This document shows positions 33,797-45,041 of a stretch of DNA of 64,000 nt, piece by piece. The position numbers were made by a program, and so were the translations under genes. A model generated the notes under the pieces. It was not told where the DNA came from and ran no database searches. It saw nothing but the letters and a program-made list of their open reading frames with translations. The DNA comes from Paraphysoderma sedebokerense (lineage: Eukaryota > Blastocladiomycota > Physodermatomycetes > Physodermatales > Physodermataceae): assembly GCA_025602915.1 (NCBI GenBank), contig JAHLJZ010000032.1, positions 173,013 to 237,012 of the forward strand. The letters run 5' to 3'. Position 1 is the stretch's first letter. Each line of letters starts with the position of its first letter.

Positions 33797-34599
33797 ATGG
33801 GAACATCGGCATCGAAATTAGCTTCTGTTTCCACCCCAAAATCTCCTCCTAGAAAATTCCCTACCACCCCGTCCAGTCCCGCTGCTACGTCTAATCCTCC
33901 TCAAGCGTCAGTTTCAAACATAAAGGAGATGGCTATGGATAGGAAACCAAGTTTTGAAGAAGAATTCGGTAAAGCTTCTTCATTCGATTTTGCCTACCGC
34001 ATATGAATTAACGATTGAATATTTGGAATGCATAGTAGATCAGCAAGCAGATTCCAAAGTGCTGCACAATTTCGATGCTATAAAGTTTCATATAGAATCA
34101 AAGGATTGGAAGTTTCCTGTATCCTCGGGAGTTGGTCCAAATGTCAGTTCCTCCGTTCAGGTAAAGATTGCACATATTCATTGATTTGGCACTGCTATTT
34201 GAGATGGAACATTAGGCTTCGCCTTCAGTACTTTCGGCGGTGAGCCGTGTGGTTGGTAGAAAAGAATAAGTATCACTTTATGAATTGACATGACAATTAT
34301 AGAAACCTGAAATTCTTTCGATACTCGCCGCCCGATCTCGTACTGGCCCGACGACCCCAGATATGGCTATTACGCAGCAATCATCCACGACGCCAGTGAA
34401 ACCTGAATTCAAAGTAACAGATCTAGTTGGATTGCTCCATCATTACTCGTCCGCTCCATCTGAAGAAACTATAGATGAATTAGTGAATCATTACAAGACA
34501 CATGGACTGAGAAAGGATAGAGTGCAAAGTCTGGTGACGTATCTAAGGGCCCCAGTGGTTTTGGAGGAAGGTGAACGGAGGGTTGGAAAGTGGATATAA
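33797..34599 (+). CDS. NDUFAF4-like protein (putative complex I assembly factor)
   Basis: Three exons. Exon 1 starts MGTSASKLASVSTPKSPPRK, with a glycine at position 2 and serine at 6, a possible N-myristoylation signal. It is spliced inside the codon after EEEF to VDQQADSKVLHNFDAIKFH and WKFPVSSGVGP. The last exon gives KPEILSILAAR and the C-terminal segment KVTDLVGLLHHYSSAPSEET, then LRKDRVQSLVTYL and VVLEEGER. The order and the last segment resemble NDUFAF4 (KISIVEALTLLNNHK, LEQKDVNSLLKYF, PPEDKK), a mitochondrial complex I assembly factor that also begins MG. The similarity is moderate and judged by eye, so the family call is tentative. Coding itself is well supported by phase-consistent splices. 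Confidence 0.55.
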
Positions 34600-34959
34600 T
34601 GGTAATGACATGATTGGGCTGTTTGTCAAGGTTGTATATTTGAAAATGCAGTAAGAGTCGTCTCACTAATACATAGAGGCTTATACGCAGTGCGCATGGG
34701 AAAAGTGATATTTTTGTATTGCGTCATACAAGTGGTTAGGTTAAATGAAATTGAGATCAAGAAATTACAAAGCGCGAACAAGAAATAAACATCTGCGACT
34801 AGTTAAATACATTTCAATATATTGATGGGGTAAGAGACGCACATCTACAATCTGGTCGTTAATGATAACTCAATTTTTAAATTCGCGACATGACCGACAT
34901 CAATCGTAGTAATTGAATGATAGACTTCTCCAATCTTATCTAATCTTTCTTCTTTCGTA

Positions 34960-36665
34960 TTACCATCCCAAGCTTTTCATCCTGGGTTGATCGCCAACGC
35001 CGTTTGATTGAGTTTGGACTTCTTGATTCGCAGCGTTCTGCAACTGCGATCCAAAAACCTTTATGCCTGCACTTTTCTTAGACACCGACGGTTCTTGGCT
35101 AGCACTACGATGTCTATTCTTAGTCTGAAGAATACTGCTACTATTATTATCTTCATCTTCATGTCCACTCAGGGTTCCCGAACTCGTCGTTCGAAGAAGA
35201 GCCCCTTGGCTTCCTGTCTTTCGGTTGATTCGCTTCACACTCGGAGGAATGATATAACCAGAACCGGCACGAGATAACGATTTTGGTGTCGTCGGAAGCG
35301 ATGATGCGGATTTGGTCTGCTTTTTTGATAAATCAGAGTCTTTTGAATTACGGGTGCTTGATTTCGAGTCAGGGTTAGGTTGCGTCTGATTGTTAGTATT
35401 GGTTGCGGTAGCGTCACTCAATTGTTGAGCTTTTGCCAACTGTTCAAGTTTGGATAGTTCTTCCGCCGGGACTAGTTCATATTTACTAATCCCAGCAAGA
35501 TGAGTCACGCAATTCACTAATGGTACACGGCCTTCCCATTCGTAGTCACCGTCTGATTTAAATACTTTGGCGATGACGAATTTGTACAGACCGGTGTTTT
35601 TGGGAAAGCCCAGGCGGTGTTCATCTTCGAGGGTAAAACTTAATTCGTCAATGATATGTCTCATCAGTCTTTGTATCCATCCGCCATGCGTAACTATTAA
35701 TATATGATGGATTTTGGATGGACGCTTAGGGTGTGATACATGCGTGGTAGTGGCATTGGCTTGAGACTTTATGGCATTTTGAAAATGGACAAGAAGATTC
35801 TCTTCGCTGCGGCTGAGAGGAACCCGGTCGGGACCCAATAAAAACTTTTCGACAATATCTGAATAAAAGTTGTTGATACGTTTGTCAAAATCGCGAGTAC
35901 TTTCGCAATGCTTTTCAAGATAGTCATCATAGGTTAAATCCAAAGCGGTCAACTTGGCTTTGGCATCAGGCCAAGGAAGCCCTGTGAGGTCGCCCAAGTT
36001 CTACAATGTAAACTAAGCTTAAGTACGTTGGTTTTCGTTGCCTAAATCTGGAAATACAAACCTGTTCTCGAAGTCTATTGTCATAGGTTGAGGGGGTATC
36101 TGGATGATATCGCATAATCTCTTTGACAGTCTAGTAAAGACCGAACGAACAGAATAATTTGTGTTAATTGTTTGTAAGCAGAGCTCACTGGTACTTCAAA
36201 TTTACCTGCTTTGCTCTTATTAAGTCACTCGAGTAGATGTGGTCAAATTTTTCCTTCTTGAGTCGATAAGCTAGTCTAGAAGCCTGCTTGTGTCCTTGTT
36301 CGTTTAGAGAAGTGTCTAAAATGTTAGAGGTATGCTTATGTTAGTACAATTCCATTTCAATTTATCCTCCCATTTCTCTGCTCAATATGACTGTTGAATT
36401 CTGCTTGGCAACATGCTAAATAATTGACGCATACGAACCGGCTTGCCCTTGTAGTATGCGGGGAGTTTGTGCATTCATATCAGTCTCCGCACTAAAGGAA
36501 AGAAAATGATACACTCGTTAATTGCAACATAACATCATCTGGTTATACCATAAATATAATCATTCAATTAATATGAGCTAGTTAGTTAACGTACTGTCTA
36601 ACGACTGTAACGACCAAACTGATACTTCTTCCGCCTTGAATTACTTTTTCTTGTGATAAGGTCAT
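34960..36665 (-). CDS. Histidine phosphatase (phosphoglycerate mutase superfamily), TIGAR-like, with disordered C-tail
   Basis: Branch-2-like histidine phosphatase. Exon 1 (ATG at 36665) ends VVTVVRH; splicing through gtacgt...tttag completes the catalytic motif as RH|AETDMN, where the family usually has RHGET. Next come RILQGQAGS, LNEQGHKQASRLAYRLKK, FDHIYSSDLIRAKQT and LREQNLGDLTGLPW. The second catalytic histidine is in HILIVTHGGWIQRLMRH. This arrangement is typical of TIGAR and fungal fructose-2,6-bisphosphatase or broad-specificity phosphatases. The substrate cannot be read from sequence. After about residue 260 the protein is Ser/Thr/Gln/Asn-rich and probably disordered, a long extension for this family. 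The exchange of glycine for alanine after RH is seen in some family members. Confidence 0.8.
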
Positions 36666-37320
36666 ACTGCGCTATCTTACTACTTAACCGAAAATAAGGC
36701 ACAAGTTCTGAGATTAATAAGCTTGTTCTACGAGTCGTGAGGATGAAACTGATATGGCGAGAGTGGGAAAAAATGAACAAATTCCCAGTTGGGCACGGAC
36801 GAGCGCGGCCAAGTCCATTGATACAGTCCTCTCGTGAAAGTTCGATTGGCACAAGAAGAAAAACCTCGGCCTCACGACAGAATTCAGCGAAGATGAATTG
36901 GTCGCATTAGTGAATATTGTTCGCTTGATACATAATGTACAGATTTCTTCTGCATTCGCACCCATTGTGATCATTCGTTTACCGATTCGTTTATTCTTCT
37001 GGATGAACGCTCGAATTTCGGCACGGAGAACCATTGCAATACAAAAAGAATATGGGAAGGTCTTTGGTGTTCTCTCTTAGCAACATATACTGATGATATC
37101 AAGAGTAGTAGTATAATTCTAGTCGTATCACCTCTGTCTGCCCTTCGTTGACGAATCTTTGCTTTCGAGCTTTATGCGCCCTGCTGGGCTGTCTGCCCAT
37201 CCCCATGCAAATCTTGCTTCTAATCCTTCAGAATTTATTGCGTCTATATTATGGTATTCCACCAAAACATCCACTCACAGTCTGCTAAGTCTTTGGCATC
37301 TTCTCAAAATTTTGCATAAA

Positions 37321-38708
37321 ATGTCAATATTAACTAATTCAAAGCCCAGTTCCAACGCATCTCCCTTCGCGCTCTCGTCGAATGCCGAAACTACAGCTGA
37401 TTCAATCCTAGAATTATCATGCCTGACTGGTGTACCTATCCCATCCAAATGTCCATTGCCAGCTTCAGTGTATAACGACGGAATAGCAGGACTTCTATCT
37501 CAATTGACGAGCCACACTGATTGGTCTGAGACATTTCAGAATAGGTTACATGAAATAAAATCGCAAAAATCAAAGGAACACACTTATCCCAGAGTGCCGA
37601 AAGACATGAAAATAAAGCCAAAATCGCCAACAAGCCAGCAGAAAATACTGGCGAAACTGGAGGAAATACAACAATATATATCCTCCCTGGGGTAACATCC
37701 TTCTCTTTGACTTTGAATTTATTATATTCTCGGTATTCAACTAATGACTCCCGCTAAAGATACAATCATCTTCCCATTACATTCTTTCCTCTCAAAAAAG
37801 GTCGTTCCTTGAAGTCACATTCCGAGACTGCCCGGCAAATTATAGCATTATCACTCCCTATCCGCTGTCTTGAAGCTGTTATTGTAGGTATATATTTAAC
37901 CCATCATATTCCAGATCTACTGAGAATTCCAGTTTCGTTTAAGAGTAAGTCCCTCGCAAATGAGTCCCATATGGACAGAGCTGAATCAGTGGAGAACAGA
38001 AAGAATAAGAATATATTCCGACATATTGTTATGGCCGTAAGAATTGGAGATAGATGGGGAGCATTAGGACTTAGTCGACGACAGGACTTGATGAATAAGG
38101 ACGCGACTTTTGAGGTTCGTTTAACTGTCATTACGGTAGGCTTACTTAAAAGGCAATATAACGGACAACTTTTCTAATGCAGTCATTGACAGAGTTGTTA
38201 AAAGATTATGAACGATGTTATGATAGGAGTAAGGTCTATTAAAAGCGTTATGAGTATAGACCTATTAACTTATTAACTTTCCTCAATCACTAAATTAAAG
38301 ACAAACATAAGCTAGCAAAAATCACCATTGGCCTGCCAATTACCCATGATCCTTTCAGCACTGAAACTATTCATTGTAAGACACTGTAAATCCTAGGACT
38401 CTCAAGGACCGTAACTGGCATGCTCACCCAAAAATTTAGGGAAATATCTTTCTTTGTCCATTAATCAACAATCCTGGGCCGAGATCAACGTTCAAGTAGA
38501 TAAGTTAAACAAACTCATTCGAAGCAAGGATAAGTTTGGATGGGAGCTATTGCTAAAAGGTAGATCAGGCCAGACTAGGGACAGTGACGATAATCTATTC
38601 AACAAATCGGACACTGAAGCGCTGGAGGACACTCATTCAGAAAATATCAATAAGATGACAGACAGTGAAAATAACCAGAAGTTGAGATTGAGCGGACACG
38701 GTATTTAA
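37321..38708 (+). CDS. VASH: Vasohibin-family tubulin tyrosine carboxypeptidase
   Basis: Vasohibins remove the C-terminal tyrosine of alpha-tubulin, usually with the small partner SVBP. Five exons join in phase to about 370 residues, against 365 in human VASH1. Visible blocks in order: GVPIPSKCPLP, EEIQQYISSLGYNH (human QKYISSLGYNH-type), LPIRCLEAVIVGIYLTHHIP (human LPIKCLEAVILGIYLTN), FRHIVMAVR, RWGALGLSRRQDLM (human RYGALGMSRREDLM), SLTELLKDYERCY, GLPITHDPFSTETIHWK (human SVSHDPHSVEQIEWK). The catalytic Cys (RCLEA), His (FRHIV) and Ser (LSRR) are all in place. An insert of about 20 residues precedes FRHIV. Upstream in-frame ATGs (to 37159) could extend the N-terminus. No SVBP gene is evident in the window. 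Confidence 0.88.
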
Positions 38709-38865
38709 GTTGACAATCATTGTTAGGTTTGAAAAAAGGTCATTGCGAAACAGTGTAAAGTTTTATACAACGCTAGCACCACATAAATAAGTTCCGTACA
38801 ACAATGACATGAGGTTTTTACAGCACGTTATTTGTCTCTAAGTTCTTGAATGGTGATAATTAGTC

Positions 38866-40484
38866 CTACAACTCTTCTTTATTGAAAATCTTACGAATAT
38901 CTATAAGAAAAAATAAATACATATGAGAAGAGATATTCCAACATGTAACTGGGGTAAAGAAAAGTAATCTTACTTTTCTTCTCATCGTCAGTGAGTTTGG
39001 GCGGGAAAATCACTTGGATTTCGACGTACAGATTGCCAAACTTATCTGGGTCTCCGTTAACCGGCATTCCAGCCTTTGGGATTGTATGGACGTATCCATA
39101 TTGCGTTACTTCTGACCTGCTAACAGTGACTTTTTTTCCATCTAGATGTTCAATTTGCTTTTCAAATCCTAGTAAAGCTTCTATCAATCCAATCGATAAT
39201 TTGGTATATAAGTTATCGCCTTTTCTGGTGAAAGTCGGATGTGGCTCGGTCTTGAGAACGAAAATAATGTCTCCGGGTGCATAGTCAGGTGATTGGTCTC
39301 CTTCTCGCTCGAATACCTGTAAAGTAAGGGTGTGTCAAAGATTGGACGTCCTGAGGCGAATGTCGAAGCGGAGAGAAAGCGTACAATTTTTTGCCCATCG
39401 ACCATACCAGGGTCAATATTAATACTAATCTGCGAGCTCCCTCGTTGAACTTTGGACCCACTACACACAGGACATTTGGATTTGACAACCTTTCCTTTGC
39501 CACCGCACACATCACAGCTATTGTAGCAAATTGGCACGTCAGCATATCATTAAATTGACTACAGGACAACAATCACAAACGTACTGCATCTGCATCTGCT
39601 GATATATTCCAGGCGCTAACATCTGCTTGATAACTTTGATTCCGCGACCTTGGCAGGAAGAACAAGTGTGTACGTCAGACGAATCCTTTGCACCAGTGCC
39701 GTGGCAATGGGGACAAATAATTTGTTTCGCTATTTCGACCTTAAGGTTGGGCGGAGCCAATAAACAGTCAGTTCAGATTCAAAATAGAGCAAAAAAGAAT
39801 CTGAGAGATTTGAGCAGTCCAAGCAATTATACCTCAAACGTTTTTCCTAAATATAAATCTTTTAATTCTACATCCAAGGTAACTTGTACTTCTGGTCCCC
39901 TCTTTTCTGCTTGTTCATGTCGTTGCCTTCCGAATCCAAACCCGCCGAATCTGAGACAAATTGAGAGTATAAATAGGACTGCACATTTTGATAGGCGATT
40001 CCTAAAAAAAACATACTGTGCGAAGATATCGAAAGGATCATGGAAGCCTCCTTGATTACCGTTTTGCTTCAAACCTTCTCGACCATATCTATCATAAACT
40101 TGTCTTTTCTCTTCATTGCTCAAAACCTCGTAAGCTAAATCGTCGGAAACGGAAGAGAAAAGTCAATATGTAAGTTCGCAAGAGATGGATCGTAATAGAA
40201 GCCAGCCGAATCGACAGGATATTTCAAATCTCAAAGAGCCAATTTCGTATAGTTTCTCATAGGAACTTGCCTTCTGCCAGCTCGACGAACTTTTGATCGT
40301 TCCCAGGGTTTCGGTCGGGATGATACTGCAGAGCAAGCTTCTTATAAGCCTTCTTTATTTCACGTTTGTTTGCATTTCGAGGCACACCGAGAATTTCGTA
40401 GTAGTCGGTCTGGGCGAGGACGCTGACGAATGCGAGCAAAAACAGAAATAGAAAGATGAGATTGCGCGGATAGAGGACCAGCAT
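38866..40484 (-). CDS. ER-lumenal DnaJ co-chaperone (Scj1/ERdj3 type) with KEEL retrieval signal
   Basis: Hsp40 partner of BiP/Kar2 in the ER lumen. From the ATG at 40484 a signal peptide reads [20 protein letters not shown]. The J domain follows ([23 protein letters not shown] in [30 protein letters not shown]), then a short Gly/Phe region (FGGFGFG). Four zinc-finger repeats are [24 protein letters not shown] and CPVCSGSK, as in Scj1 and class A DnaJ. The substrate-binding domains end with [24 protein letters not shown]. The last four residues, KEEL, resemble the KDEL/HDEL retrieval signal. The signal peptide, the four fingers and KEEL together place it in the ER lumen. An in-frame upstream ATG at 40706 would bury the signal peptide and is less likely. 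Confidence 0.88.
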
Positions 40485-41344
40485 CAGGTTTATCGGGATT
40501 GCGAAGGAGAGAAGCCGCGGAAAAAGATTATGATATAAACCGAAGCAATAGCTATATCTTGTATACAAAGACCGCACAACGATATAAACGGACGATGTTG
40601 GAGTTAGATTGTAGATAACAGTGATTCTTCTCCCTTGGGAAACTGTTGAATGCGAGTTTGGACTGAGCGCATGTTTGTTTTCATCGACTGACCGCGGCAA
40701 CCGCAAAAAATTGATATTTATCTTATGAGTTATGATAGAAATTACTTATTACTTTTTGCACAACTTCTGAAGTATGTTATTTATTTTTTTCCGCTTGCAA
40801 GATTTGGAATCCTTCTTAGCCAATGCTGACAGGGGCTGTACGGTTCCGTGGAACTCGACATTCGTGCGCGGGGAAGCATGTGTAATCTAAAAATTGATTG
40901 AATTGAATCCGAAGAAAAATGATGTTTATTGGTAGCTCATTAACGTTATCGTAACTTGTATTGATATTTAGATATTCAATTTTCAGGGAGTCGCGTTTGA
41001 CTCTCAAGTTCAACAATCAGAACGCAACAGCTATAGAATAATTTTGTATGAAGACGCCAAAGTCGAATATGTGAGGACAGTAAATTTTTTCAACTATATT
41101 TCTTTAGATTTAACAAGGACAGGATTGTTATATCAAAGCATTGCTATTTGAAGGATGTACTCACACTTCCACTCAAAATACATGTATGTAATGCCTCCTG
41201 ATTGCATATCAAATATATTTATGTGCATTAAATTACCAAGTATATATATAAATACAACTGAATCTATACTTTGTGAGGATTCGAATACGTTCTCGTAACC
41301 CATGCAAAGAAAACATCATTTTATTGTCAGATAAGAGGATTCGA
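40485..41344. other. Intergenic region between DnaJ and ZIP transporter genes
   Basis: About 860 bp, AT-rich, holding the DnaJ promoter and the ZIP terminator. Open frames here are short and lack family features. I see no repeat or RNA gene. Confidence 0.4.
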
Positions 41345-42559
41345 CTATTCGTTCAAGGCTACAAGCGCCATTATCCAGACTCCCAAAAAAATAGCCAGCA
41401 TTTCCAACACTAGTTGCCTTGCTCCTTTCAATCCTCTTTCGCCGCATTCGAGTAAATCAGGTATCACACCCACCGTGCAAATGTAAAGAAGTCCACCAGC
41501 GGTAATTGGCAGAATCAATTCATCCACATGCTCTCCAACTACCTTGCTCAAGAAATAGTTTTCACTTTTACCGCTCAGGGAGATGATTGTACCAAGTCCA
41601 CCACCAAGGAAGGTACCACTACACAGCAGAATTTGGGCAGTTATGGCTTTTTTTCGAGTAAACCCTTGAGAGAGAAGAAGGGCATAGTCGCCAACACGAT
41701 GGGGTACCTCATGAAAGAAAACGGCGAAGGAGGTAGAAATTCCGGTAGAAATTGATGTGTAAAACGAGAGAGCAATGACGAGACCATCAGTCAAACTGTG
41801 AATAAAATTCGCGAGGAGGGCGAGATATGCTGTGGATGAACGCTGTAATTCTTGATGGCTATGTTCGTGGACATGGGAGTCCCTTTTGTACGGCAATATA
41901 GATGGTAAGTTGTTGTCACTTACGGATTCTGGGGTTGCCGAAGACGAGAACTTCCTTTGCCGGAGATTGGATTTTTTGGTTTTGTCATCGTCTGAATCAA
42001 TTAGAACTCCTTGTCGAACATCAGCATACTTGGAGTCGTCAGATGATTCAGATTTATCGGATTTCGTTGGCCCATGAGAATGGCTATGATGGTCATGATG
42101 ATGATGTCCTCCAACGGCAACCGCCATAATTCGTTCCACGAAGAAGAAACCCAAAAACCCCCCAAGCATTAACAAACCGGTCGACAAATCAGCATCACCG
42201 TGCTGGTGTTCTTTGATGTCTTTAGGAGAGTTATCATGATGCCCATGACTATGGCTATGACCCCCGAATACTTGTGGCGCCAAATGTAAAAACATATCCC
42301 CTAGCAAGCTTCCGACCCCGAACGCTACGAGACATCTTTCCACACTTTTAGGGATGCTCTTTGGTACCAAGAGTAGTATCAGAATGGGTATTGTACAAAT
42401 GATAGATATTGCTGCAAAAGGGGCATAGACTGGATCCGAGAAGATTGACGGCAGTGAGGATAAAGAAGAATCGTGGTGGTGAGAGTCGGGTGACTGACGG
42501 TGTGCCGTGGCTGCAGATAAAGCGGCGAGCAGAATAAATAGAGACCAGGACGTCCGCAT
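41345..42559 (-). CDS. ZIP-family zinc transporter, SLC39A7/A13-like
   Basis: Intronless gene of 404 codons from the ATG at 42559 (MRTSWSLFILLAALSAATA, a signal peptide). A His-rich lumenal loop follows (SHSHGHHDNS). Transmembrane helices include AISIICTIPILILLLVP and LLMLGGFLGFFFVERIM. A His-rich cytosolic loop (GGHHHHDHHSHSHGP) carries a serine-rich part. The metal-binding helices have FIHSLTDGLVIALSF (HSxxDG) and FHEVPHRVGDYALL (HEVPH). The last helices end LAIFLGVWIMALVALNE. The HEVPH motif and His-rich loops are those of the LIV-1 branch: SLC39A7/Yke4 moves zinc from ER or Golgi to cytosol. Substrate and compartment are inferred from the family. Confidence 0.88.
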   Translation of the reverse strand: MRTSWSLFILLAALSAATAHRQSPDSHHHDSSLSSLPSIFSDPVYAPFAAISIICTIPILILLLVPKSIPKSVERCLVAFGVGSLLGDMFLHLAPQVFGGHSHSHGHHDNSPKDIKEHQHGDADLSTGLLMLGGFLGFFFVERIMAVAVGGHHHHDHHSHSHGPTKSDKSESSDDSKYADVRQGVLIDSDDDKTKKSNLRQRKFSSSATPESVSDNNLPSILPYKRDSHVHEHSHQELQRSSTAYLALLANFIHSLTDGLVIALSFYTSISTGISTSFAVFFHEVPHRVGDYALLLSQGFTRKKAITAQILLCSGTFLGGGLGTIISLSGKSENYFLSKVVGEHVDELILPITAGGLLYICTVGVIPDLLECGERGLKGARQLVLEMLAIFLGVWIMALVALNE

Positions 42560-43025
42560 CGAGAGTATATAAATTAATAGTGTGGTGGTCTTCCTTTTCA
42601 AAAGTTATTTCTGTAACATTTGAACGAACGTTTTCGGCAGAGTTGATCTTGCGCTGCTCAACCGGGCCAAGGGAGTTGCTTCCGAACAAATCACGGCGCT
42701 CCATTCTAAGTTGAGGAACCGAATAGAAAAAAGCATGTAAGAGGACATAATTCGGAAAGTTTATAATTCTCACGGGTGAATCTCTATATAGTTTATTTGC
42801 AGAATTTTTAAAACACTCCGTATTATGATGTGGGCGAAATGTGCATCCATGCTGTCTGTTGATGATTTCCGATGTGTGTGCTTCCTTAGCCATAATGGTT
42901 TAGAACATTCTACTGGGAAAGAAGTCTCTGTATATACAATTTTACGCTATATATACAGGGCCAATGTCTATATACAGCACCTCGCGGTACCTAATAATTA
43001 TATACATATTCAACGCGCAGCTATC

Positions 43026-44161
43026 TTAAGCGGCCATGACATCTATCTTTTTCCTACCGAAACTCCAAAAATTTGATCGTTCAGAACTGTACACCCTGCC
43101 ACTTGATTTGAAACTCCCCGAGGAATTAATGGATCGCGCAGATGCTAATTCTTTAACGAATAAATGCGTAAAGAGAGCTCTTATGGTGTCCCAGAAATGG
43201 AGAAGGATTATCGCCGTCATTGGGTCTTTCACAGTCAGTTGAGTGACTATTCGGAGGATTCCGCATATATTAGCTACATAATTATCAAATTTGGCAGAGT
43301 TAGAAGTGACCTCCAGTGAATGAAGTAAGTGTAGAGAAGAATCGGAATGACGAACCAGCAACGATTCTTGAGAATTCACTCCTAACAATAAATTCTATCC
43401 TTCTCGAGTAACTCGTCATATGCTCATCGTTCTTCATAGTATTGACAAGAGTGTACAGAAATATGGTAGACATCGATATGTCAACCACCAGATCCCATCC
43501 TAAAGAACATAGATTACAATGGTAGATTCTGTCAGTCGTAATAGTTAATGAAAATTGGCAGAAGAATATATACCGAATAGCAGACACATCGCGACCGTCC
43601 AAAACATAGGAGTCACTCTTTCAAAATAATCGTACTTGCACTTAAACGGATACATGTAAAAGAATGTGACTGCAATGGTGACCATAAAGCACAAGAAGGC
43701 GGTCACTTTAAAGTATCTGTTTCGATTGTAAAGCGAGTACGCCTTAATAATTTGGAGACCATGTATACAAATGTAATAGAATTGAACACAAATCGAAACA
43801 GTGTAAGTTCGAATTTGGCAATTCGAATTGTTTGATATCGTAAAATCTGAAATGAATAGAGATGTCAATTAGCATTCCATGTCCAGTTTAAACTTGCCAA
43901 GTATCGAATTAACAAATACGGTGCAGAAGAGATTTTATTTGAATTCATTGACTTACATTCCAGCAGAATCAATCGCAGAACCGAGAATAGAAGCTGTCCA
44001 AAATTTAAGGTATAGACAATATATCTGTTTCTGTAAAGCAGAACCAATGCATCAAGCAAAATATATAACAAAAAACCTATTTGGATCCCTTGCCAACCGG
44101 AAACAAGAGTCAAGATCTCAAGTGATGTAATCGCAGCAGGTGGAAGGTTCTGTAATCCCAT
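43026..44161 (-). CDS. Seven-transmembrane protein of unknown function
   Basis: The start is the ATG at 44161 (MGLQNLPPAAITSLEILTLV). Four exons join in phase. Exon 1 holds two helices (WQGIQIGFLLYILLDALVLL and VYTLNFGQLLFSVLRLILLE). Exon 2, from near 43853, begins NNSNCQIRTYTVSICVQFYY and adds ALFLCFMVTIAVTFFY-like AFLCFMVTIAVTFFYMYP and PMFWTVAMCLLF. Exon 3 has GWDLVVDISMSTIFLYTLV. An 83-bp intron (gtcact...gtgaaag) gives TSFTG|DPMTAIILLHFWDT. The C-terminal tail is Ser- and basic-rich. Seven hydrophobic segments can be counted. It resembles uncharacterised receptor-like 7TM proteins, but I see no rhodopsin lysine, DRY motif or known ligand-binding domain. Confidence 0.7.
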
Positions 44162-45041
44162 TACTTGGCATGAAAGTTGTCTGTGATGAAAATTCCGAAT
44201 CTTGCACTGACAGATACGACGATTTCTTATATAAGTACCCAGTGACAGTTTCCACAATTTTATGTCCTTGGCTATTCAACAACTCATGATCCCAACAAGC
44301 TAATTGATCCCGTAAAATAGCCCAAGATCCCGCCAAAATTAATACTATGGGGTGCATTGTATTTAAGGTATCTATGCCTCTTCGCCAAGTCACTCATCCA
44401 AACATTTATTCTGAATAAGTTATGACTGCGCGAACGAGTTAAAACAAGCTACCCACACGAGGCAATGGACGCCGTTCCGACACAATGCCGGAACCACTTA
44501 GTAGACCCACAAGATTTCAAACAAAACCTTGAGTGAGGGTTCGCCAGGACTAAAATGAGGTGAATCACTGGATATTTTAACTCCGATACTTGGCTTGTGA
44601 TCTGTTGCAACAAAATTTGAGTGTGGCAACAGTAATGAATGTTGTTGGCCGCCCCCGCACGCAATCCATCTTCCTTATGGTGAGTCACAGATTTTGAATT
44701 CAAAAAATGAACGCAAAGCTGAATCTTATGGAAGGCAACAATTGCGTTGCAGTCATTGAACAATATTGCAGTTTAACAGGGTGTGGGGTGGAGATACCCT
44801 GTTTCCTATGAGAATTCAACCTGAGTATATCAACAGTGAAAAAACGGCAAGCTACTCATAAATATGTGACATGTTGGGTTAACTCTGCTTAATAGAATCG
44901 ATATGCTGCTTTACCATATTCGATTAAGTAGAGCCAAAAATCATTCGTTCGTTGTTTGAACGTGGAAAGAATTTGGGACTTTGGCCCAGCCGGGATCATC
45001 TTGCCAACGAGCTCCTCTGAGCTCCTCCTCTCACATGAAGA
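44162..45041. other. Intergenic region between the 7TM gene and MOK
   Basis: About 880 bp with only short, composition-poor open frames on the minus strand (44118-44393 and 44449-44763), which have no recognisable features. It is the divergent promoter of two genes. No repeats seen. Confidence 0.4.

Noticed and set aside
36753-37080. Plus-strand open frames upstream of vasohibin (one starting at an ATG at 36753, one at 36898)
   Set aside because: No similarity to vasohibin N-termini and no phase-consistent splice to the vasohibin exons. They overlap the divergent promoter with the histidine phosphatase.
44118-44763. Minus-strand open frames 5' of the 7TM gene
   Set aside because: No hydrophobic or domain pattern and no splice that extends the 7TM protein sensibly. 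Probably leader or intergenic sequence.
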